A stretch of 17,185 bases of DNA from VRUE01 sp046733275 (GTDB lineage Bacteria > Actinomycetota > Thermoleophilia > Solirubrobacterales > 70-9): NCBI GenBank assembly GCA_046733275.1, contig JBKPOW010000242.1, positions 1 through 17,185 of the forward strand. Direction: 5' to 3'. The notes under the pieces were generated by a model that was given only the letters and a program-made list of their open reading frames with translations, did not search any database and had not been told where the DNA came from. Numbering within the stretch: position 1 is the first letter of the stretch; every line of letters begins with the position of its first letter. Below, piece by piece: positions 7,283 to 13,225 of the stretch. A program made the translations under genes and the position numbers.

Positions 7283-8247
7283 ACCGGCACCACCGCCTCG
7301 TCGAGCAGCCCGGCGGCGAAGGCGTAGCTGCAGGCGGCCAGCGTCTGCAGGGCGTAGCCGCCCTCCTGGACGACGCAGACCGGCACTCCGGCCCCCGCCA
7401 GGAGGCGGCCGATCTGGGCGAAGATCGTCGGCGAGAAGCCCCAACCGCCGTGCGGGTCGCCGGCGACGGTGTCGTAGCCGAGCGAGACGACGAGCGCCTC
7501 CGAGCCGGCGGCGAGCGACTCGACTGAGCGGCCGACGGCGTCGAGGTAGGTGGGCTCGCTGGGGCTGCCGCTGAACTCGACCACCCTTTCGCGCTCGCTG
7601 CTCGGGGTGACGGTGCGGGCGGCGACGTTGGTCACCGGCCAGGCGTGCAGCGAGTGCAGGCTGGCGTCTTCCATGCGGGCGACGATCGCCGCCGTGCCGT
7701 TGGGGTAGTGCAGGTCGAGGTCGAGGATGCCGACCGGCCGCAGCCCGCCCGCGCACAGGGTCTGCGCCGCCGCCGCGGCCGAGTTGAGGTAGCAGTAGCC
7801 AGCGAACCAGCCGGGGCCGGCGTGGTGGCCGGGCGGGCGGCTGAGCGCGTAGGAGAAGCGCGCGCCCTCGACGACCCGCGTCGCCGCGCTGATCGCCGTG
7901 CGCACGCCCTCGCGTGCGGCGGCGACGAGGCCGGCGCTGATCGGCACGTCGGGCGGCAGCCCGGGAGCCGCCAGCTCCGGCATCACCACCGGCTCCTCCG
8001 AGCGCACCTCCCTCAGCGTCTCCAGGTACTCGCGCTCGTGCAGCTCCGCCAACGTCCGCTCGACCTCCTCGGTCGGCGCGTCGGCCATCGCCGAGCGCAC
8101 CCGCGCGTGGCAGACGAGGCCGTTACGCAGCTCGGCCATCCGCCGCCTGTCGTCCATCCCCGGCAGTTTGCGATTGCCTTCAAGGATCCACGGCGCGCCC
8201 TCGCGGTGGCCGCCGCGCTGCTCGATCATCAGCAGCTCGCCGCTCAT
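7279..8247 (-). CDS. Class II HDAC/acetylpolyamine-amidohydrolase-like zinc deacylase
   Basis: 322 residues from ATG 8247 (ATGA overlap with the GNAT gene). The whole catalytic set of the arginase-deacetylase fold is visible: 'SRPPGHHAGPG' with the His141-His142 dyad, 'DLDLHYPNGT' with zinc ligands Asp178 and His180, 'SLGYD' with zinc ligand Asp259, and 'QEGGY' with the transition-state Tyr298. The usual second His of the DxHHGNGT motif is Tyr181, followed by Pro. Bacterial members remove acetyl or longer acyl groups from polyamines, lysine-like amines or natural-product intermediates. Its position directly after the acyltransferase suggests a protect/deprotect pair acting on an amine of the pathway. 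No signal peptide, so cytoplasmic. Fold and active site are secure; substrate unknown. Confidence 0.87.
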   Translation of the reverse strand: MSGELLMIEQRGGHREGAPWILEGNRKLPGMDDRRRMAELRNGLVCHARVRSAMADAPTEEVERTLAELHEREYLETLREVRSEEPVVMPELAAPGLPPDVPISAGLVAAAREGVRTAISAATRVVEGARFSYALSRPPGHHAGPGWFAGYCYLNSAAAAAQTLCAGGLRPVGILDLDLHYPNGTAAIVARMEDASLHSLHAWPVTNVAARTVTPSSERERVVEFSGSPSEPTYLDAVGRSVESLAAGSEALVVSLGYDTVAGDPHGGWGFSPTIFAQIGRLLAGAGVPVCVVQEGGYALQTLAACSYAFAAGLLDEAVVPV

Positions 8248-8759
8248 GACAGCAACCGCCGCATCCGCGGTCCGAGGGGAGTGAAGCCGTTCTCGCGGTA
8301 GAAGCGCTCGGTCGCCTCGAGCTGGGCGAAGCCCTCCTGCGGCAGGCCGACCTCGAGCCGCGGCACGCCGAGCTCGCCCGCCTGCCTGACCAGGGCGAGG
8401 ATCAGCTCGCGGCCGAGCGCCCGGCTGCGCCACTCGGGATGGACCCAGAGGTCCTGGATCGTGCCGTAGCGGCCGGGCACGTGGACGGCGAACTGCCAGC
8501 TCACCGCGCAGACGCCGACGATCGCCCCCTCGCACTCGGCGACCAGCAGGGCGCCGATCTCGGGCTCCTCGGCGAGCTTGCGCGCCGCCTCTTCCAGCGC
8601 CGCGGCCGAGGGGCGCTCGCCGCCCAGCTCGATCAGCAGCGCTTCGACCGCGGCGGCGACCGCCGGCGCGTCCTCGCCCCTGGCGGGGCGGATCTCAGCG
8701 TTCGTCACCGGCCCGGAGCGGGGTGGCGCTTCGGGTACGCTCGCACTCCGATCGCTCAT
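8244..8759 (-). CDS. GNAT-family N-acyltransferase
   Basis: 171 residues from ATG 8759, whose ATGA overlaps the ADC synthase stop; GAGG five bases upstream helps re-initiation. After a Ser/Pro-rich head the domain starts at 'AEIRPARGEDAPAV'. Motif A is 'IQDLWVHPEWRSRALGRELI', in which the acyl-CoA pyrophosphate loop RxxGxG reads R-S-R-A-L-G, so the middle Gly is Ala. The C-terminal 'ATERFYRENGFTPLG' is the standard last strand-helix of the fold. Likely roles are acetylation of an amine or self-resistance by acetylating the product. GNAT folds also occur in aminoacyl-tRNA-dependent transferases (Fem, Aat), which matters because a synthetase-like gene and a tRNA lie in the same operon. No residue seen decides between CoA and tRNA as donor; CoA is the default. 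Confidence 0.85.
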   Translation of the reverse strand: MSDRSASVPEAPPRSGPVTNAEIRPARGEDAPAVAAAVEALLIELGGERPSAAALEEAARKLAEEPEIGALLVAECEGAIVGVCAVSWQFAVHVPGRYGTIQDLWVHPEWRSRALGRELILALVRQAGELGVPRLEVGLPQEGFAQLEATERFYRENGFTPLGPRMRRLLS

Positions 8760-10915
8760 GCCGCCTCGGCGACCCTTGCCCGTCGCGGCTCCAGCTCGAT
8801 CGACCAAGCCTCGGGCGCGGCCGAGCCGGTGACCGCCTCGGCGATCGTCGCCATCGGCGCCCGCGCCTTGAGCAGGATCTCGTCGAACTCGTCCTGCGGG
8901 TCGGACTGCATCACGATCGCCCCGCCGGCGCCGATCGTCGTCCGCCCCGGCCGCATCACGATCGTGCGGATGACGATGCTGAGGTCCATCGCGCCGTCGA
9001 TGCCGAACCAACCGATCGCGCCCGAGTAGACGCCGCGCGCCTCGTCCTCGAGGTCGTCGATGATCTCCATCGTGCGCTCCTTCGGCGCGCCGGTCATCGA
9101 GCCGCCGGGGAAGCAGGCGCGGGCGCACTCGGCCGCGCTGCGGTCGGCGTCGAGCACGCCGCTGACGGTCGAGATCAGCTGGTGCACGGTGGCGTAGTCC
9201 TCGACGATCATCAGCTCGGGCACGCCGACACTGCCGACCTCGCAGACCCGGCCGAGGTCGTTGCGCAGCAGGTCGACGATCATCAGGTGCTCGGCGTAGG
9301 TCTTCTCGTCTTCGGTCAGCTCCGCCCGCAGTTCGTCGTCGCGCACGGGGTCGTCCGAGCGCGAGCTGGTGCCCTTGATCGGCCGCGCCTCGACCCGGCG
9401 CTCGCGGTCGACCGAGAGGAAGCGCTCCGGCGAGGAGCTGACCACCACCATCTCGCCCAGCTTCAGGTAGGCGGCGAAGGGCGCCGGATTGCGCCGGCGC
9501 AGCAGCCGGTAGAGGTCGAAGGGGTCGGGTTCGGCGTCGGTGGAGATCTGGTCGGTGAGGCAGACCTCATACGACTCGCCGGCGGCGAGTTCGGCCTGGC
9601 TGCGGACGATGTCGGCGAGGTACTGCTCGCGCCCGCGGCCACACCTGAACTCGACATGGTCGGCGAGCGGTCCGGCGCTGTGGGCGAGCGGGGTAACCGG
9701 CTCGGGCGGTTCGGCGATGATCTCCCGCACCGCCGCTTCCGCCTCGTCGAGCCAGGCCTCGGCCTCCGCCTCGTCGCCGTGGCAGAGCGCGACCAGATGC
9801 GTCCGTCTACGCACGTGGTCAACGGCGACGAGGCGGTTGGCGAGCATCATCACTGCATCGGGCATGTCCGACCGATGCACGTTCGGCGAGCCGCAATCCG
9901 CCTTCAGCTCGTAGCCGAGGTAGCCGACAAAGCCCCCCATTAGTCCGGACGGGAGGTCGGCCGGTGGTGGCTCGAGCGCGTGCCCTGCGAGCTCGCGGTC
10001 GAGCAAGTCGAAGATCGATCCACGCACGTTCATCGCCGGGCCGGCGCCGTGGCGGATCGCCGTGCACGACTCGACGTCGTACTCGAGGACGCAGCGGGTC
10101 TTGCCGGCGCTCGTGCCGAGGAAGGAGCGCTGCGCCAGGCGCGTCGGCGCGTCGGCGCTGTCGAGCCAGAAGGCGTGCTCGGCGTCGCCGAAGAGCCGTT
10201 CGAAGAGCGGCTCGGTCACCGGTTCGCCGGAGATCGTGCGCAGCAGTAGCTCGCTCTCGCCAGCGGCGCGGGCGCGGCGGCGGCTGGAGCGCGGCAACGC
10301 CTGCAGCGGTCGCTTGGCGCCGCGCCAGCGCGGCGAGCGCTGCTTGGTCGCCAGCTCGTAGAAGTTCTCAACCAGGCGGGCGCCGTGCTCGGTCGCCACC
10401 GACTCGGGGTGGAACTGCACGCCCCACATCGGCCGCCGCAGGTGTTCGATCCCCATCACCACGCCGTCGTCGGCCCAGGCGGTGACGTGGCCGTCGGGGC
10501 CCATGTCGGTGATCTGCAGCGAGTGGTAGCGGACCACCGGGAAGTCCTGCGGGATGCCGGCGAAGATGCCCTTGTCCTCGTGGCGGATGCGGCTGAGCCG
10601 GCCGTGCATCGCCTCCGGCGCGCTCGTCACCTTGCCGGCGAGCAGGTTGCCGAGGCCCTGGTGGCCGAGGCAGATGCCGAGCACCGGAATCTCGCTGTAG
10701 CGGAGGATGTCGTTGCAGACGCAGAAGTCGTGCCAGCGCTCCGGCGTGCCGGGGCCGGGGGAGAGGACGATCGCGTCGAAGTCCCAGCGCGAGAGGGCGC
10801 GCCAGGAGACGGCGTCGTTGTCGACCACGATCGGCTCTTCGCCCGAGACCCCCGCCAGCAGGTGGAAGACGTTGTAGGTGTAGGAGTCGTGGTTGTCGAC
10901 CAGCAGCGTCCTCAT
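8756..10915 (-). CDS. pabAB: Fused aminodeoxychorismate synthase (PabA-PabB)
   Basis: 719 residues from ATG 10915 (ATGA overlap; GGAGGGAG upstream). Residues 1 to about 190 are a class I glutamine amidotransferase with the triad Cys82 (GICLGHQ), His169 and Glu171 (FHPESV). A basic linker of about 50 residues follows, then a chorismate-binding domain (about 240-700) with 'RPIKGTSSR', 'MIVDLLRNDLGRVC', 'FPGGSMTGAPKERTMEIIDDLE' and 'SGAIGWFG'. The Lys in PIKGT marks aminodeoxychorismate synthase; anthranilate synthase has PIAGT there. It makes 4-amino-4-deoxychorismate from chorismate and glutamine. The one-chain form is common in antibiotic clusters that make p-aminobenzoate or p-aminophenylalanine. 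There is no PabC lyase in the window, but a mutase follows three genes later, which points away from folate and towards the p-aminophenylalanine branch. Confidence 0.93.
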   Translation of the reverse strand: MRTLLVDNHDSYTYNVFHLLAGVSGEEPIVVDNDAVSWRALSRWDFDAIVLSPGPGTPERWHDFCVCNDILRYSEIPVLGICLGHQGLGNLLAGKVTSAPEAMHGRLSRIRHEDKGIFAGIPQDFPVVRYHSLQITDMGPDGHVTAWADDGVVMGIEHLRRPMWGVQFHPESVATEHGARLVENFYELATKQRSPRWRGAKRPLQALPRSSRRRARAAGESELLLRTISGEPVTEPLFERLFGDAEHAFWLDSADAPTRLAQRSFLGTSAGKTRCVLEYDVESCTAIRHGAGPAMNVRGSIFDLLDRELAGHALEPPPADLPSGLMGGFVGYLGYELKADCGSPNVHRSDMPDAVMMLANRLVAVDHVRRRTHLVALCHGDEAEAEAWLDEAEAAVREIIAEPPEPVTPLAHSAGPLADHVEFRCGRGREQYLADIVRSQAELAAGESYEVCLTDQISTDAEPDPFDLYRLLRRRNPAPFAAYLKLGEMVVVSSSPERFLSVDRERRVEARPIKGTSSRSDDPVRDDELRAELTEDEKTYAEHLMIVDLLRNDLGRVCEVGSVGVPELMIVEDYATVHQLISTVSGVLDADRSAAECARACFPGGSMTGAPKERTMEIIDDLEDEARGVYSGAIGWFGIDGAMDLSIVIRTIVMRPGRTTIGAGGAIVMQSDPQDEFDEILLKARAPMATIAEAVTGSAAPEAWSIELEPRRARVAEAA

Positions 10916-12594
10916 GACGCTCCCTCCAGGCCGAGACCGCGCGCGGTGCGGTCGAGGGTGGAGCGAACGACGCGGGTGACGTGCGGCGCCCGCTCCTCCT
11001 CGTTCTGCCAGCGCGCCAGGTGCGATGCGTAGCGCGCCAGCGGGGCAACCTTGAGGTCCTGCGGCACGCGGCCGAGCAGCCGTCCGTAGGTCTCCGCCTG
11101 GACGACGGCGAAGCGGTAGTCGGGGTCGAGCTGCGGCTCGGCGACGGTCGCCACGTCGCTGTCGCCGTTGCGGGCGCGTGCGCGCGCCAGGTCCCAGCCG
11201 AGCGCCTTGTCGTCGGCGATCAGCTTCTCCGGCTCGAAGTCGACCCGCTTGGTCGCCGAGTGCAGGAGGAAGAAGCCGAGCGCCACCTGCGAGGCGACCG
11301 TGTCGGGCGAGGGGTTGCCGCGGCGCACCGCCTCGCGCTCGGGGTCGCCCTCGAGCTGCTCGTCGATCCACTCGACCAGGTGGTCGATCAGGACCGCGTC
11401 CTTCTTGCTCGAGGCGATCTTTTCGCGCTCGCGCGCGACCATGCCGTGGAAGATGTCGTGGTAGGGGTGGAAGCCGTTGCCCTCGTCGGTGTGGACCAGC
11501 TCGGCCATCAGCTGGCGGCGGCATGTGACGTGGGCGTACCACTCCTGGCCGCAGACCTGGACCGAGGTGGTGCCGTCGAGGCCGGTGTCGGCCAGCCAGT
11601 AGGCGAGTGCGCGCATGTGCTGGGTGGGCACGCCGTCGGAGCGCACCAGCGGCATTTCCTCCAGCTCCTCGCGCCCGGTCATGTAGATGACCGTGCCGTC
11701 GATGCGCTTCTCCAGCGTCCCCTCCTGCAGCCCGAGCTCGGCCAGCTCGCCCACCTCGGGCAGGAAGTCGGACTCGAAGAAGACGCGGTCGAAGTAGATG
11801 CCGAGCCGGGCGAGGGTCTTGCGCTGGCCGGAGATCACCCAAGCACGCGTCTGCGACCACAGCTCGAGCGCGGTCTGGTCGCCGTTCAGCACCCGCTGCA
11901 GGAGCTCGTCGGCGCTGTCTTCGTGCACGTCGACCTCGCGCGTGAGCGAGTCGGCGGGGTGGTCCTGGGCGAGGCCGAGGGCGGCGCCGTTGGCGCCGTT
12001 CTTGACGTAGTCGGCGTAGCAGTAGCCGACGAAGTGGTCGCTCTTGACGCCGTTGCCCTCACCCGATCCCTGCGGGTATTTGCCGCTGCGCACGACGCCG
12101 GCCATCGCCTCGCCCATGCTGCGGCCGATGTCGCAGATGATGCTGCGGCGCTCGACCTCTCCGCCCGCCTCGGCGAGGGCGTTGCCGAGCGCGTTGCCGA
12201 GCGCCAGGTTGCGCAGGTGGCCGATGTGCAGCGCCTTGGTCGAGTTGGCGTCCCAGAAGTTGAGCGCGAACTGGCGTCCGGCGGCGGGCTCGCCGCAACC
12301 GGCGACGGCCTCTTCGCCCTGCTCCAGCTCGGCGCCGCGCTCGGCCACCCACTCGTCGTCGAGGCGCAGCCAGACCTGCCGCCCGTCGCGCTCGACCGCC
12401 GTCACCCAGGGCAGCTTCCCGATCTCCTCCAGGCCGGCGAGCGCCTTGGCGTTCTCCTGCCAGTCCTCGACCCGGGGGACGACCATCAGGTCGTAGCGCT
12501 GGTGGGGACGGTAGGGAGCGCGCAGCGTCCAGTGCGACTGGGCTCCGTCCCCGTCTCCCGCTTCGTCGAAGTAGTCGAAGAGATTGATGTCCAT
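10912..12594 (-). CDS. Arginyl-tRNA-synthetase-like protein, divergent paralogue
   Basis: 560 residues from ATG 12594. The class I catalytic core is present: 'ANSTKALHIGHLRN' with HIGH at 123-126, 'PLVRSDGVPT' (315-324), and a KMSKS-like loop K392-I-A-S-S-K397, so amino-acid adenylation looks possible. The N-terminal 100 residues are a reduced version of the ArgRS tRNA-binding domain. Several ArgRS landmarks are altered: 'TRDIAYH' reads MRALAYW, 'GADHH' reads GQEWY, and the 'YVQYAHAR' helix reads KALGWDLARARA. The C-terminal DALR anticodon-binding domain is short and degenerate and lacks the usual terminal ERM-like end. This suggests a specialised paralogue, not the housekeeping enzyme. It starts 24 bases after the tRNA gene and overlaps the ADC synthase gene by ATGA. 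Candidate roles: dedicated tRNA charging, amide or N-O ester formation from an adenylate, or target-copy resistance. Confidence 0.85.
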   Translation of the reverse strand: MDINLFDYFDEAGDGDGAQSHWTLRAPYRPHQRYDLMVVPRVEDWQENAKALAGLEEIGKLPWVTAVERDGRQVWLRLDDEWVAERGAELEQGEEAVAGCGEPAAGRQFALNFWDANSTKALHIGHLRNLALGNALGNALAEAGGEVERRSIICDIGRSMGEAMAGVVRSGKYPQGSGEGNGVKSDHFVGYCYADYVKNGANGAALGLAQDHPADSLTREVDVHEDSADELLQRVLNGDQTALELWSQTRAWVISGQRKTLARLGIYFDRVFFESDFLPEVGELAELGLQEGTLEKRIDGTVIYMTGREELEEMPLVRSDGVPTQHMRALAYWLADTGLDGTTSVQVCGQEWYAHVTCRRQLMAELVHTDEGNGFHPYHDIFHGMVAREREKIASSKKDAVLIDHLVEWIDEQLEGDPEREAVRRGNPSPDTVASQVALGFFLLHSATKRVDFEPEKLIADDKALGWDLARARARNGDSDVATVAEPQLDPDYRFAVVQAETYGRLLGRVPQDLKVAPLARYASHLARWQNEEERAPHVTRVVRSTLDRTARGLGLEGAS

Positions 12595-12618
12595 AGCTCA
12601 CGACGCACCCAGCGCCGA

Positions 12619-12691
12619 TGCACCAGCCGGGGCTCGAACCCGGATCCTCGGCTTACAAACCCGATCCTCTAACCGATTGAGGTACTGGTGC
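12619..12691 (-). tRNA. tRNA-Thr(UGU)-like gene heading the operon
   Basis: 73 nt cloverleaf on the minus strand. Acceptor GCACCAG/CTGGTGC pairs perfectly and carries discriminator A; D-arm CCTC/GAGG with GG in the loop; anticodon loop TTTGTAA (12659-12653) gives anticodon UGU; T-arm CCGGG/CCCGG with loop TTCGAGC. CCA is not encoded. G1-C72 and C2-G71 agree with threonine identity. Odd points: C10-G25 in place of the near-universal G10, a G31-G39 mismatch closing the anticodon loop, and a four-base variable loop. No terminator separates it from the synthetase-like gene, whose ATG is 24 bases downstream, so the two are probably one transcript cut by tRNA processing. It has none of the usual arginine anticodon determinants (no C35). 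Confidence 0.85.
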
Positions 12692-12694
12692 GTA

Positions 12695-12710
12695 TTTTTT
12701 TATCGAATAG
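12695..12710 (+). repeat. Shared motif T7-ATCGAATAG, copy B
   Basis: Seven T then ATCGAATAG on the plus strand, matching 4279-4263 (minus strand) except for one missing G. It lies three bases from the 5' end of the tRNA gene and its ATCGAATAG part forms the left half of the dyad at 12702-12727. The two copies bracket the whole operon. Confidence 0.5.
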
Positions 12711-12754
12711 CCAAGTCACTATTCAATAATTTTGGAGTGTAACAACGGAATCAA
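12702..12754 (-). promoter_or_regulatory. Candidate operon promoter with a 26-bp operator-like dyad
   Basis: A dyad ATcGAATAG-N8-CTATTCaAT spans 12702-12727: eight of nine positions in each arm match. On the minus strand TTGATT (12754-12749), a 17-bp spacer and AATTAT (12731-12726) form a plausible promoter; transcription would start near 12720 inside the dyad and leave a leader of about 30 bases before the tRNA. An alternative -35, TTGAAT, lies within the dyad itself. The A+T-rich block contrasts sharply with its surroundings. The dyad is seen; that it is bound by the regulator encoded at 12860-13081 is inference. Confidence 0.45.
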
Positions 12755-12805
12755 GAGCGTGTCCAGTCAGCGACGGGACCCGTCCAGAGGCCCGCGGGGC
12801 GGCAA

Positions 12806-12829
12806 GGCAAAATGGCCGCAAATGCGGCC
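12806..12829 (-). terminator. Hairpin after the small winged-helix regulator
   Basis: GGCCGC (12829-12824 on the minus strand) and GCGGCC (12819-12814) form a 6-bp GC stem with a 4-base loop, followed by ATTTTG. It lies 30 bases after the regulator's stop. The T-run is short, so it would be a weak intrinsic terminator; it would help separate the regulator transcript from the operon. Confidence 0.4.
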
Positions 12830-12859
12830 TGTCTCCAGCTTTCTGTCTCGCGAGTTGGC

Positions 12860-13081
12860 CTAGGCCGACTGGTAGACGGGGTCTTCGGATTCCGCCGTGT
12901 AGCCCGGGGCGAAGCGGATGCAGCGCGAACGGATCAGCGCGCGGCAGTGGTAGGCGACTTCCGCGTAGGGCGCGCCGACGGAGTCGGTCAGGCTCGACCT
13001 CGAGATGGCTTCCGCCTTGAGCAGCTCGACGATCCGTGCTCGGGTCGGATGCCAGAGCGCTCTCATCTCTTTGGTGGGCAC
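12860..13081 (-). CDS. Small winged-helix (ArsR-like) regulator
   Basis: 73 residues from GTG 13081, chosen because GAGGAG sits five bases upstream and the longer frame has no such signal. The sequence 'MRALWHPTRARIVELLKAE' followed by 'RSSLTDSVGAPYAEVAYHCRALIRSRCIRF' has the layout of an ArsR-type winged helix: first helix with the HPxRxxIxxLL pattern, then the recognition helix AEVAYHCRAL, and a short wing ending at 'DPVYQSA'. It resembles the second regulator at 16413-16796 (HPLRRRML, AYHVRIL). Two Cys are present but not in the classical metal site. It is encoded directly upstream of the tRNA-led operon in the same direction, separated by a hairpin and a dyad, so it is the best local candidate for an operon regulator. 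Confidence 0.75.
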   Translation of the reverse strand: MPTKEMRALWHPTRARIVELLKAEAISRSSLTDSVGAPYAEVAYHCRALIRSRCIRFAPGYTAESEDPVYQSA

Positions 13082-13225
13082 GAGTTCTCCTCTTTGCACT
13101 GAATGTAATGAATGAACTGCTTGACTCGGACATCTTTGCTTAATCGCGCATACTTTGCAGGTCAAAGCAGTACCTGGTGAGGCTCTGTCAGCAGACGACC
13201 CCGCACTTTCGGAAGAATTCCGCCC
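13082..13225. promoter_or_regulatory. Divergent intergenic region between regulator and SDR gene
   Basis: 144 bp. A 5-bp dyad CTTTG-N5-CAAAG lies at 13153-13167. On the minus strand TTGACC (13165-13160) overlaps this dyad and could serve as -35 for the regulator, although the -10 (TAAGCA after 17 bp) is poor. GGAAGA about nine bases before the ATG at 13226 may be the ribosome-binding site for the SDR gene. No plus-strand promoter is convincing. Confidence 0.3.

Noticed and set aside
8756..10915. Anthranilate synthase (TrpE-TrpG fusion)
   Set aside because: The chorismate domain has PIKGT with the Lys typical of ADC synthase where anthranilate synthase has PIAGT, and no other trp gene is nearby.
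8756..11860. 1034-codon open frame extending the ADC synthase upstream
   Set aside because: The upstream 315 codons are a shadow of the ArgRS-like gene. The true start at 10915 has GGAGGGAG and overlaps the previous stop.
12619..12691. tRNA as attachment site of an integrated island
   Set aside because: No integrase and no repeated tRNA 3' end are seen in the window. The tRNA is oriented into the operon as its first unit.
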